The translations under genes and the position numbers were made by a program. From positions 62,001 to 126,000 of the forward strand of contig CAZNUW010000013.1 of NCBI GenBank assembly GCA_964576515.1: a DNA stretch of 64,000 nt. The letters are read 5' to 3'. Source of the stretch: SHVO01 sp964576515 (lineage in GTDB: Bacteria > Pseudomonadota > Alphaproteobacteria > Rhodospirillales > Rhodospirillaceae). Below are positions 34,113-43,672 of the stretch, one piece after another (the first letter of the stretch is position 1; each line of letters opens with the position of its first letter). The notes under the pieces were generated by a model, which saw nothing but the letters and a program-made list of their open reading frames with translations, was not told the origin of the DNA and made no database searches.

Positions 34113-37100
34113 ATGCCGCAACTGACGCAGACGCAGATCGAGGCGCTGACCTCGACCGATATCGCTGCGTTGACAGCCACGGATCTCGACGACTGGCTGG
34201 TGGGCGACTTCGGTTATCTGTCCACCACGCAATTCACGTTCTTTGCCGACACCCAGATCGGCAGCCTGACCACCACGCAGATCGTCGGTTTCGAGGCGGA
34301 GGATATCTCGGTCCTGTCGGCGGCCCAATTGGGCGGGCTTTCGTCGCTGTTGATCGGCGGGCTTTCGACGACGCAATTGGAGGCGCTGACGGCGACAAAT
34401 GTCGGCGCGCTTTCGATCGAACAGATCGACGGATTGCGTACGACGCAGATCGCCGCGCTGACGACGACGCAATTTGCGGCCCTTTCCAGCGATCAGTTGG
34501 CGAGTTTCGCCACCACGCAGGTCTTGAACCTGCAGGCGGGCCACATCGCCGCGTTGGCCGCGACACAGGTTCCCGGTTTTTCCTCGGTCGCGATTGGCTT
34601 GCTGACGACGACCCAATTCGACGCCTTATCGCCGGGTAGCGTCGGCACGCTGTCGGTCGATCAAATCGACGGACTGAAAACCACACATATCGCCCGCCTC
34701 ACGACGACCCAGATCGAGGGGCTGACCAGCGAACAACTGGCGAGCTTCGCGACCACCCAGGTCATATCGCTTCAAACCAGCAACATTGCGGCGCTGACCA
34801 CGACGCAAGTGGCGGGCCTCGCGTCCGAACTCGTTGCCGTGTTGTCGACCACGCAGCTTTCCGCCGTGTCGGCAACGCAGGTGGGGGTGCTGACGACGAG
34901 CCAGGTGGCCGGCCTCTCGTCGCTGGGGATTCATTCGCTATCGACCACCCAACTCGAGGCGCTGTCGTCGACGAATGTCGGTTCATTGACCTTCGGGCAG
35001 ATCGACGGGCTGAACACGACTCAGATTGCGTTCCTGACGACGACCCAGTTCGGGGCGTTCTCGGGCGAGCAACTGGGAAGCCTCGTCGCGACCCAGATTG
35101 TCGGTATCCTGCCGGGGAATATCGGGGCGCTATCGACCACGCAGGTCGCTGGGTTTTCGTCGGCGATGATCGGTGTGCTGACGACCACACAACTGGAAGG
35201 GCTGTCCGCCGCCAGTGTGAGCGTTTTAACCTCGGAACAGATCGACGGTTTCAAGACGACGCATATCGCGGCGCTGACCGCCACTCAATTCGCGGCCTTG
35301 TCGGCGGAACAACTGGACAGCCTCGCGGCAACGCAGGTGGTGAACATCCAGGCTGGGAATATCGCCGGTTTGACGACCACACAGCTTGCGGGTTTGTCCG
35401 CGGCGGCTATGGGGGTGCTGACGGCAACGCAGTTGGGGGCGATCACGACCGGTATCGTCGGCGCGTTGAACACCACCCACGTCTCGGGCTTCTCCGCGGC
35501 GGCGATCGGTGTGCTCACCACGACGCAACTGTCGGCCCTGTCCGCCGCCAACGTCGCGGCGCTGACCGTCGGCCAGATCGATGGATTGACGACAACGCAT
35601 GTCGATGTTCTGACCGCGACCCAATTCGCCGCGCTTTCACCGGAGCAACTGGCAAGCTTCGCCGGCACGCAGATCTTGAGTCTTCAGGCGGCCAATATCG
35701 CGACGTTGACGACGCTCCAAGTCTCGGGTCTCTCGTCCACATCCCTCGGCCTTCTGACGGCGACGCAGCTCGATGCGCTGTCTTCGACCAATATGGGGGC
35801 GTTGACCGTTGAGCAGATCGACGGCTTGAAGACAACCCAAGTCGCGGTGTTGACGACAACCCAGTTCGTGGCGCTCTCGGCCGATCAACTGGCGAGCTTC
35901 GCGACGACGCAAGTGTCGAATATCAACGCCGCGAATATCGGCGTGCTGACGACGGCGCAGCTTGCCGGCTTCGCGGCGGATGCGATCGGCGTGCTGACGA
36001 CGACGCAACTGGATGTGTTGTCCTCCACGAATATCGGCGCGCTGATCGCCGAACAGATCGACGGCTTTAAGACAACGCATATCGCCGCATTGTCGACGAC
36101 GCAATTCGCCGCGCTATCCGGTGCGCAACTGGCGAGCTTCGCGAGCACGCAAGTTCTCAGCATTCAGGCCGGGAACATCGCGGCGCTGACCACCACGCAG
36201 GTCGCGAGTTTCTCCGCCGACGCGCTGGCGGGCATGACCACGACCCAGATGGCCTCGATCTCGGCCGCCAATATCGCGGCGCTGACGCCCGCCCAGATGT
36301 CCGGCTTCACGTCGGCCGTCATGGGGGCGCTCACGACCACGCAACTTGCGTCGCTGTCGTCGACGAATGTCGGGGCCTTGGCCGCCACGCAGATCGACGG
36401 ATTGACCACCACACATATCGCGATGCTGACGACGACCCAGTTCGCGGCCATGTCGGCCGATCAATTGGCGGGATTCGCAGCGACGCAAATCCAGGCGCTG
36501 CAGACGGGCAACGTGGCGATCCTGACGTCGGCGCAGGCGGGTGGTTTGTCGTCCGTCTCCGTCGGTCTTTTGACGACGACGCAGTTGGAGGCGCTTTCGG
36601 CCACGGCGCTCGCCGCGTTGACCCCGGATCAGCTCGACGGGCTCAAGACGACCCAGGTCGCGGCGTTGACCGCGACGCAGTTCGCCGGGTTGTCGGGCGA
36701 GCAACTCGCTAGTTTCGCCAACACGCAAATCTTGAGCATCGCGACGGCCCACATCGCCGGCTTGACGACGACGCAGTGGATGTCGCTCCAGGGTACGCAT
36801 GTCGCCGCCTTGTCCGCGACCCAATGGGAGAGCGTGTCGGCGACAAATATCGCGGCGCTCACGGGAGACCAGCTTTCAGGCCTGACGTCGACACGGCTGG
36901 GCGCGCTGTCGGCCACGCAATGGCAGGCTTTGACGCCTGGAGCGGTGAGCGGGCTGACGATCCAGCAGATCGACGGTCTTACGACGACTCATCTTGCCGA
37001 CATGTCGGCCGGGCAGTTCGGAGCGCTCACACCGGAGCAGCTCGCGAGTCTGACGACCCTCCAGTTCACGAGTATTGAAGCGACCGATATCGCGGTTCTG

Positions 37101-40100
37101 ACGCCCTATCAAATCTCGGGCCTTTCGTCGTCGTTGATCGCGTCGCTAACAACGACCCAGTTCGCCGCGCTTTCGACCACAGGTCTGGGATCGTTATCCG
37201 TCGAGCAGATCGACGGCCTGAAAACCACGCATCTCGTTCTTCTGGACACAACGCAGTTCAGCGTGTTGACGGCGGAGCAGTTGGGAAGCCTGACGACCGC
37301 GCAACTCACAAGCATCGCCGCCACGGGTTTTGAAATCCTGACCACGACTCAATTGTCGGGACTTGACGCGCCGCTCGTCGCCGGCCTGACGGTCACCCAA
37401 TGGGCGGCGTTGTCGTCGACCGCCATCGGGGCGCTGAGCGGCGATCAGATCGCTAATCTGACGTCCTCGAAGGTGGGCGCTCTTTCCTCCACTCAGTGGG
37501 AGGCTTTCAGCCCCGCCAATATCGGGGCGCTCACGAACCTCCAGATCGACGGATTGAAGGCGACGCACTTTGCGAACCTTTCGCCCGCGCAATTCGCGGC
37601 CCTGACGGGCGAGCAGATCGGTGGCCTCACGACCACACAACTGACGGCTATCGAAACGACGGACATGGCCGCGCTGTCGGCGGCGCAGGTCAGCGGACTT
37701 TCGTCGGCATTGGCGGGGTCGCTGACGACGTCGCAGTTCGCGGCCATGAGCGCGACCGCGATGGCGGCGCTTTCGGCCGAGCATCTGGACGGCGTCAAGG
37801 CGACTCACCTCGCCGTATTGGAGACCACGCAGTTCGCGGCGATGACGGCGGAGCAGATCGACAGCCTCTCGTCGTCGCAACTGTTGTCCATTTCAGACGC
37901 GAATATCGCCGCGTTCACGACGACGCAAATCGGAGGCCTGGCGCCGGCGACCATCGCCACGCTCTCGCAAACGCAATTGCTGGCCCTGTCGGGGGCCAGC
38001 GTCGGCGCCTTGACGGTGGCCCAAGTGGCTGAACTTACGCCGACGGAGATCGCGGCCCTTACGCCCGCGCAATGGCAGGCGTTCACGCCCACCAACCTCG
38101 GCAGCCTCTCGACGACGCAGATTCGAGATCTGGCGACGACCCATTTGGGCGATCTGTCGCCCGATCAAGTGGCCGCGTTGACGGCCAATCAACTCGGGGC
38201 GCTGACGACCACGCAGTTCCTTGCCATCGAGGACGCCGATCTCGCGGTGCTGGCCGATACGCAGATCACAGCGCTCTCGTCGACCACGTTCGGCGCGTTG
38301 TCCACCACGCAGTTCGCAAGCTTCGGCGAAACCGTGATCGGAGCCCTGACGCCGGCTCAGATGGATGCGCTCACGGCGCAGCATCTTGAGGCCCTGGCTC
38401 AGTTCCAGTTCATGGCGTTGACGCCGCAGCAAATTGGCGAGCTGACGACGACGCAGTTCACAGGGCTCTCCGCAACGCAGTTCGCGGATCTGTCGACCAC
38501 GCAGCTTGCGGGGTTCTCGGAGACGTTCATTTCGATCCTGTCGCAAACGCATATCGAGGCGCTGGCCGACGTCAATATCGCCGCGCTGAGTGTGACCCAA
38601 ATCGACGGGCTTTCGACCGCGCAGATCGGGATCCTGACAACCACACAGTTCGTGGCCGTGTCGACCGATCAATTGAACAGCTTCACGACGACCCAGTTCG
38701 CCGGTATCGCGCCGACGAATATCGCGGAGCTGACGACCACGCACCTGGCCTCGCTCAGCGCCGAACTTGTCGGCGCGTTCACGGAGACGCAACTCGCGGC
38801 CTTGAGCGCGACCCAGCTCGAGATCATTGGGGATGCGCAGATCCTCAATTTGACGTCGACCCAGATCCACGGCCTAAGCACGACCCAGTTCGCGGGCCTC
38901 ACGCCGACGCAACTCGGCATGTTGACGAGCACGCAATTCGGCGGGATTTCGACCACCAACATCGCGCAGCTCACGACGACGCAGTTAGAAGGCCTGACTG
39001 ATACGGGGTTGATGGGGCTCTCGTCGACGCAGGCGCTGGCGCTCGCCGAGACCAATATCGCGGTCCTGACGGAAACCCAGTTCGCGGCGGTGCCCGGCGA
39101 GGCGCTGTCCGCGCTGAACGTGACCCAGTTGTCGGCCCTGACCACGACCCATATCGGCGTCTTGAGCGGCCCGCAAATCGCGGGGCTTCTGACGACGCAG
39201 ATCGCGGACCTGAGCACGACCCAGTTCGTTAGCCTGTCGTCGGAGCAGATCGCGGGCCTGTCCAATGCGCAGTTCGCCGCGATTGAAAGCACCGATATCG
39301 CCGAGATCACGGCCGCGCAGCTTGACGGCGTTTCGAGCGGACAGGTGGGCGTTCTGACGGGCGCTCAATTGATCGCGCTGACGACGACAACGGTCAGCGC
39401 GCTGTCGGCCGATCAGTTGGATGGGCTCGGCGCGGGGCAGGTGACACTGCTGGCGTTGACCCAATTCGCCGCGCTTACCGGCGATCAACTGGCCAGTTTC
39501 ACGACAACGCAGTTGCGCGCCATCACGACCACGTTGGCCGCGGAACTCACGACGTCGCAAATCGCGGGGCTGGTCTCGGCGCAAGTCGGCGGATTGACGT
39601 CGGATCAGTTCGCCGCCTTGTCGGCGACGGCGATCGGCGGACTGACGGAAGATCAACTCGACGGCGCCAGCACCACCCATATCGCCGGACTGGTGACGAG
39701 CCAGGTGGCGGCGCTCTCCTCCGCGCAGGTCGCGAGCCTTTCCAGCGCGCAGTTGCGCGCGATCACCACCACCAATGTCGCCGAGTTGACGGAGACGCAG
39801 ATCGCCGGTCTGTCCGCGGTGCAGGTCGCCTCGTTTGCAACCGGTCAAACGCGGACCCTCAATACGACGAGCCTGAGCGCGCTCACGGAGGATCAGCTCG
39901 ATAACCTCACCGTCAGTCACATCATGTGGCTGACGGGGACGCAGTTCTCGGCGCTGACCGCAACGCAGCTCGGAAGTCTCACGGTGACGCAGTTCAACGG
40001 TTTCCAGAGCGGTCACTTCGATCGTCTGACGGCGACGCAGGCGCCGGGCCTGACGGCGGCCCAGATCGGCACGATCGCGGTGGCGAAAATGCCTGGGATC

Positions 40101-42029
40101 TCGGACGCCGCGATTGCCGCGCTCGCGACCGACCAGATGGCCGGCTTCAAGGCGTCGCAAGTGACGGCCCTGACCACGACGCAGTTCGCGGCGTTGTCGG
40201 CCACCCAGATCGAGGCGCTGAGCGCCCCACAATCGGCGGCGATTCGACCCGCGAACGTCGCGACCTTGACCACGACGCAGATCGACGGGCTCTCGTCCAG
40301 CGCATTCAACCGGCTGACTACCACCCAATTCGTCGCGCTTTCGACGACGACGCTGAACGCCCTGACGACCTTGCAGATCGACGGCCTCACGCGCGGCCAC
40401 CTTGGACGGCTCACGACCGGACAGGCCGATGCCCTATCCTCGGACCAGGTGGCGAGCCTCGATGCCTCTCAGTTCGCGGGGTTGAGCGCATCGGTGCTGT
40501 CACGCCTGACGACGACGCAGTTGTCGGGCCTCGGCGGCACGCACTTTGCCGCTTTGAACGCGACCCAGATCAAGGCTTTGACGCCGACCCAGATTGGGTC
40601 GCTGAACGCCGGACAGCTTGTCGGCTTCGGCACGACGCAGATCAAAAACCTGGGCGCGGCCGATGTGGCCGCCCTGTCGCCGGCGATGCTGAATGGCCTG
40701 TCGGGAACGCAGATCAAACTTCTGTCCAATACGGTTATCGCCAACCTGAACACCACGCAGGTCGCGGGCCTGACGGCGACGTCGCTCGGTGCGCTCACGG
40801 CCACCCAATTCCGACAGCTCAAGGCCCCGAACCTCGCGGAGCTGAGCGCGGCGCAGATCGACGCCCTTACGTCCCAGCACTTTGCTCAATTGGGCGCCGT
40901 TCAGTTGAACGCAATGAATGCCGCGACGTTCGCGGCGTTGACGATCACGCAAATGGATCGGATGACGGCGACCCAATTCCGGTCGCTCGATACCACCCAT
41001 TTCAACGCTTTGACCAACGCGCAACTGGAAGGGCTGACGCGGACGCAGGTGTTGCGCCTGCCGGGCACGCTGATCGATTCCATCACCGCGGTCCAACTCA
41101 CGGGCCTGACGACGACGTTTATCGCGGCGCTGTCCGCGGCGCAGTTTACGGCGTTCGGCGACGATATTATCGGTCAGATGACGACCACCCAGGTTGCGAG
41201 CTTGAACGCGACCACGATCGGGGCGCTGGCGGGGACACGCTTCAACGCCCTGGGGGCGGCCAACATCGCCAGCCTGCGCGTCACGCAAATGGATCGCATG
41301 ACCGCCTCGCAGATCGCCAGCCTGACGACGGACAGCTTCGATGCGCTGTCATCGACGCAACTGAAGGGCTTTACCGCGGTGCAGTTGAATGCCCTGTCGC
41401 TCGCGAACATGGCGCGCCTGACGGCGGGCCAGGCCGAGGGCCTGAACGCGAATCACATCGCGGGGCTGAGCGTTCCGCGTCTCAACAGCTTGTCGGCCGG
41501 CACGATTGCGACTTTGACCTCCGCCCAGTTCACCGCACTCAATGCGACGCGCATCAAGGGGCTGGACGCCACGTTCGTGAGCGCCATGACCTCGGCGCAA
41601 CTCGGCGCGCTGACGGCGGCGCAATTCAAAGGGATGGATCCGGGCGATATCGGTCTCATGACCCCCGCCCAATTCCAGGCGATCACGGCCGCGCAGATGC
41701 GTGCGCTCACAGCGCCGCAGATCGCAGGGATTTCCGCGACCGATATCGCCGAGCTTTCGGCGGCGCAGTTCGGCGCGTTTGTCTCGACCCAGATCAGCGC
41801 GCTGACGCCGGGCCAGATCGCCGCCATCACCGCGACGGTCATCGGCGGCATCACGGCGGCGCAGGCAAAGGGATTACAGGCGACCGATATCAAGGCGCTG
41901 ACGGAAGGTCAGATCGACGTGCTGACGCCCGCCTTGCTGCAGTCGTTGAGCGCCCAGCAGGCGAACGCGTTCACTTCGACGCAGATATCTTCGATGACGC
42001 TCGTGCAGACACAAGCACTGTTCGCTTAA
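34113..42029 (+). CDS. Giant protein made wholly of octapeptide repeats
   Basis: The 2638 residues divide into 329 octads plus six residues. Consensus: hydrophobic-x-small-Leu-Thr/Ser-x-x-Gln (example IAALTTTQ). I checked anchors at octads 14, 106, 168, 188, 222, 232, 242 and 262 against base positions; all fall on exact multiples of 24 bp. No Cys is seen, Lys and Arg are few, and Thr, Ala, Leu, Ser and Gln dominate. Thr/Ser at position 5 with Gln at 8 resembles a helix capping box, so a regular solenoid is likely (inference). No signal peptide, RTX repeats, autotransporter barrel or anchor is visible. It stands alone: radC remnant upstream, convergent map downstream. GGGGG and AAGGGG lie before the ATG. 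Role unknown; a surface or adhesive filament and an intracellular scaffold are both open. Confidence 0.9.
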   Translation: MPQLTQTQIEALTSTDIAALTATDLDDWLVGDFGYLSTTQFTFFADTQIGSLTTTQIVGFEAEDISVLSAAQLGGLSSLLIGGLSTTQLEALTATNVGALSIEQIDGLRTTQIAALTTTQFAALSSDQLASFATTQVLNLQAGHIAALAATQVPGFSSVAIGLLTTTQFDALSPGSVGTLSVDQIDGLKTTHIARLTTTQIEGLTSEQLASFATTQVISLQTSNIAALTTTQVAGLASELVAVLSTTQLSAVSATQVGVLTTSQVAGLSSLGIHSLSTTQLEALSSTNVGSLTFGQIDGLNTTQIAFLTTTQFGAFSGEQLGSLVATQIVGILPGNIGALSTTQVAGFSSAMIGVLTTTQLEGLSAASVSVLTSEQIDGFKTTHIAALTATQFAALSAEQLDSLAATQVVNIQAGNIAGLTTTQLAGLSAAAMGVLTATQLGAITTGIVGALNTTHVSGFSAAAIGVLTTTQLSALSAANVAALTVGQIDGLTTTHVDVLTATQFAALSPEQLASFAGTQILSLQAANIATLTTLQVSGLSSTSLGLLTATQLDALSSTNMGALTVEQIDGLKTTQVAVLTTTQFVALSADQLASFATTQVSNINAANIGVLTTAQLAGFAADAIGVLTTTQLDVLSSTNIGALIAEQIDGFKTTHIAALSTTQFAALSGAQLASFASTQVLSIQAGNIAALTTTQVASFSADALAGMTTTQMASISAANIAALTPAQMSGFTSAVMGALTTTQLASLSSTNVGALAATQIDGLTTTHIAMLTTTQFAAMSADQLAGFAATQIQALQTGNVAILTSAQAGGLSSVSVGLLTTTQLEALSATALAALTPDQLDGLKTTQVAALTATQFAGLSGEQLASFANTQILSIATAHIAGLTTTQWMSLQGTHVAALSATQWESVSATNIAALTGDQLSGLTSTRLGALSATQWQALTPGAVSGLTIQQIDGLTTTHLADMSAGQFGALTPEQLASLTTLQFTSIEATDIAVLTPYQISGLSSSLIASLTTTQFAALSTTGLGSLSVEQIDGLKTTHLVLLDTTQFSVLTAEQLGSLTTAQLTSIAATGFEILTTTQLSGLDAPLVAGLTVTQWAALSSTAIGALSGDQIANLTSSKVGALSSTQWEAFSPANIGALTNLQIDGLKATHFANLSPAQFAALTGEQIGGLTTTQLTAIETTDMAALSAAQVSGLSSALAGSLTTSQFAAMSATAMAALSAEHLDGVKATHLAVLETTQFAAMTAEQIDSLSSSQLLSISDANIAAFTTTQIGGLAPATIATLSQTQLLALSGASVGALTVAQVAELTPTEIAALTPAQWQAFTPTNLGSLSTTQIRDLATTHLGDLSPDQVAALTANQLGALTTTQFLAIEDADLAVLADTQITALSSTTFGALSTTQFASFGETVIGALTPAQMDALTAQHLEALAQFQFMALTPQQIGELTTTQFTGLSATQFADLSTTQLAGFSETFISILSQTHIEALADVNIAALSVTQIDGLSTAQIGILTTTQFVAVSTDQLNSFTTTQFAGIAPTNIAELTTTHLASLSAELVGAFTETQLAALSATQLEIIGDAQILNLTSTQIHGLSTTQFAGLTPTQLGMLTSTQFGGISTTNIAQLTTTQLEGLTDTGLMGLSSTQALALAETNIAVLTETQFAAVPGEALSALNVTQLSALTTTHIGVLSGPQIAGLLTTQIADLSTTQFVSLSSEQIAGLSNAQFAAIESTDIAEITAAQLDGVSSGQVGVLTGAQLIALTTTTVSALSADQLDGLGAGQVTLLALTQFAALTGDQLASFTTTQLRAITTTLAAELTTSQIAGLVSAQVGGLTSDQFAALSATAIGGLTEDQLDGASTTHIAGLVTSQVAALSSAQVASLSSAQLRAITTTNVAELTETQIAGLSAVQVASFATGQTRTLNTTSLSALTEDQLDNLTVSHIMWLTGTQFSALTATQLGSLTVTQFNGFQSGHFDRLTATQAPGLTAAQIGTIAVAKMPGISDAAIAALATDQMAGFKASQVTALTTTQFAALSATQIEALSAPQSAAIRPANVATLTTTQIDGLSSSAFNRLTTTQFVALSTTTLNALTTLQIDGLTRGHLGRLTTGQADALSSDQVASLDASQFAGLSASVLSRLTTTQLSGLGGTHFAALNATQIKALTPTQIGSLNAGQLVGFGTTQIKNLGAADVAALSPAMLNGLSGTQIKLLSNTVIANLNTTQVAGLTATSLGALTATQFRQLKAPNLAELSAAQIDALTSQHFAQLGAVQLNAMNAATFAALTITQMDRMTATQFRSLDTTHFNALTNAQLEGLTRTQVLRLPGTLIDSITAVQLTGLTTTFIAALSAAQFTAFGDDIIGQMTTTQVASLNATTIGALAGTRFNALGAANIASLRVTQMDRMTASQIASLTTDSFDALSSTQLKGFTAVQLNALSLANMARLTAGQAEGLNANHIAGLSVPRLNSLSAGTIATLTSAQFTALNATRIKGLDATFVSAMTSAQLGALTAAQFKGMDPGDIGLMTPAQFQAITAAQMRALTAPQIAGISATDIAELSAAQFGAFVSTQISALTPGQIAAITATVIGGITAAQAKGLQATDIKALTEGQIDVLTPALLQSLSAQQANAFTSTQISSMTLVQTQALFA
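34185..40376 (+). repeat. Higher-order modules of 10 or 14 octads within the giant gene
   Basis: Octads opening with IDGL or a variant (for example IDGLKTTH) recur as anchors at octads 14, 24, 38, 48, 62, 72, 82, 96, 106, 120, 130, 144, 154, 168, 178, 188, 198, 212, 222, 232, 242, 252 and 262; octad 4 is a diverged first anchor. Modules are therefore 80 or 112 residues (240 or 336 bp). The long form has four extra octads that repeat the VAGL/IGVL/LxAL/VGAL block. After octad 262 the higher order fades while the 8-residue register persists. Confidence 0.85.
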
Positions 42030-42059
42030 GCTGAAGCAGGTCGGGTGGGGGGGGTGGTG

Positions 42060-42902
42060 TTACGCCGGCATATCCGCCGGCGCCGGATCGTTTTCCGGTC
42101 CGAAGGCCGGGCAGGTGTAGCCCTTGGGCGAAAGCGTGAAGATCTCGACGCCGGTTTCCGTGACGCCCACCATATGCTCGAACTGCGCCGATAGGGACTT
42201 GTCGCGGGTGACCGCCGTCCAGCCGTCCTCAAGGATCTTGGTGTCGTAGCGACCGGCGTTGATCATGGGCTCGACCGTGAAGACCATGCCGGGCTCAAGG
42301 ATCATGCCTTCGCCGGGATCGCCGAAGTGCATCACGTTCGGGGCCTGATGGAACACACGGCCGATGCCGTGACCGCAGAAGTCGCGCACCACCGAGAAGC
42401 GGTGCGATTCGGCGTAAGACTGGATCGCGTAGCCGATATCGCCCAAGGTCGCGCCCGGCTTGATCGCGGCAATGCCGCGCATCATGGCCTCATAGGTGAC
42501 CTCGACCAGGCGGCGGGCTTTGATCTTCACATCGCCGACGTAATACATGCGGCTCGAATCGCCGAACCAGCCGTCGAGGATCGGCGACACGTCGATGTTC
42601 ACGATATCGCCGTCGCGCAAGACCTTGTCGCCGGGGATGCCGTGGCAGACCACGTGGTTGATCGACGTGCAGATGGACTTCGGGTAGCCGCGATAGTTCA
42701 GCGGACCCGGGATCGCCCCGTGTTTGACGTGGTAGTCGTGGCAGAGCTGATTGATCTGGTCGGTCGTCACGCCAGGCCGGACATAGGGGGTGATGTAATC
42801 GAGGATCTCGGCGGTCAAGCGCCCGGAGCGGCGCAGGGCCGCGAAGGCCTTCGGACCGTGAATTTCCACATCTCGGGGACGTCTGATCGCTTGCTCTCTC
42901 AT
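42060..42902 (-). CDS. map: Methionine aminopeptidase, type I
   Basis: The 280-residue enzyme removes the initiator Met from new proteins. The metal ligands of the pita-bread fold are visible: Asp in NIDVSPILDGWFGDSS (two), His in CGHGIG, Glu in VFTVEPMI and Glu in QFEHMV. Substrate-binding His is in SINHVVCHGIP. Length is slightly above the E. coli enzyme because of an N-terminal extension and a Pro-rich tail. It converges on the giant gene with a 30-bp gap containing a run of eight G residues. Confidence 0.96.
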   Translation of the reverse strand: MREQAIRRPRDVEIHGPKAFAALRRSGRLTAEILDYITPYVRPGVTTDQINQLCHDYHVKHGAIPGPLNYRGYPKSICTSINHVVCHGIPGDKVLRDGDIVNIDVSPILDGWFGDSSRMYYVGDVKIKARRLVEVTYEAMMRGIAAIKPGATLGDIGYAIQSYAESHRFSVVRDFCGHGIGRVFHQAPNVMHFGDPGEGMILEPGMVFTVEPMINAGRYDTKILEDGWTAVTRDKSLSAQFEHMVGVTETGVEIFTLSPKGYTCPAFGPENDPAPADMPA

Positions 42903-42955
42903 CGCACTTTCTAACTTCCGAACTGCCGGGCCGTCTTACGCCCTTACATATGGCC

Positions 42956-43672
42956 TTAACGGGGTAAATCCAACGTCAACGGCCGGCTGACGGTTATACC
43001 ATCCGGGGTCAGGTCACAACCATAGCCGATGGCCTCGACTCCCGCCGCCAGAGCCGCCCGCAGGCCTTTTTCGTAGGCGGGATCGATATCCCCGGCGATC
43101 CGGAAGTCCGTACAGCCGGTGCGCTGGACCAGATAGAACATGACGGCCCGGGCGCCGGCTTTGACCATATCGGCCATTTCTACCAAGTGCTTAGCGCCCC
43201 TGGCGGTCACCGCGTCGGGGAACTCGGCCGTGTGGACGGGCAGGGTTTCGCGGCGCATGGTGACGTTCTTGATCTCGACATAACAGGCCGGCCGGCCGGG
43301 GCTTTCCAGAAGGATGTCGATCCGGGAGTTTTTTCCGTATTTCTGCTCCCGCTTGAGGCTTTTATAGCCGGTCAGCTCCTTGATCTGGCCCGCGGCGATC
43401 GCCTCGGCCACGATCCGGTTCGGCAGGCCGGTATTGATCCCGACAAGAGCGCCGTCCACCTCGATCAACTCCCAGGTGTAGCGGAGCTTGCGCGCCGGGT
43501 CGGCGGCGGGCGACAGCCACACCCGCGATCCGGGTTCCTTCACCGACAGCATCGATCCTGAATTGGCGCAATGCGCGACCACCACCTCGCCCGAGGGCAG
43601 GCGCACATCGGCGAGGAAGCGCTTGTAGCGCTGAAGGAGGACACCTTCGATCAGGGGCGTGTCGAACTTCAT
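42956..43672 (-). CDS. sfsA: SfsA-family nuclease
   Basis: The 238-residue protein has the SfsA pattern: RYKRFLADVRL, HCANSGSM, the RIDILLE...CYVEIKNVT core with nuclease-like Asp, Glu and Lys, and HLVEMADMVKAGARAVMFYLVQR. SfsA was named as a sugar-fermentation stimulation protein and has a PD-(D/E)XK-like fold with reported DNA/RNA nuclease activity. Its ATG overlaps the stop of the upstream methyltransferase gene (ATGA), so they are co-translated. Confidence 0.93.
   Translation of the reverse strand: MKFDTPLIEGVLLQRYKRFLADVRLPSGEVVVAHCANSGSMLSVKEPGSRVWLSPAADPARKLRYTWELIEVDGALVGINTGLPNRIVAEAIAAGQIKELTGYKSLKREQKYGKNSRIDILLESPGRPACYVEIKNVTMRRETLPVHTAEFPDAVTARGAKHLVEMADMVKAGARAVMFYLVQRTGCTDFRIAGDIDPAYEKGLRAALAAGVEAIGYGCDLTPDGITVSRPLTLDLPR

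Noticed and set aside
38985..40400. Long open frame on the minus strand inside the giant gene, and several similar ones from 34.1 to 41.9 kb
   Set aside because: These are complements of the same repeat, made of Arg/Gly/Leu-rich low-complexity text, with no plausible start signals.
34113..42029. CRISPR-like or satellite DNA array
   Set aside because: The repeat is 24 bp, always in frame and protein-conserved, with variable codons and no unique spacers of constant length or cas genes nearby.
39926..42034. Second long open frame (about 700 codons) overlapping the end of the giant gene on the same strand
   Set aside because: The 24-bp repeat in GC-rich DNA keeps stop codons out of other frames. 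Its product is low-complexity Arg/Asp/Gly sequence with no consistent pattern, unlike the regular octads.
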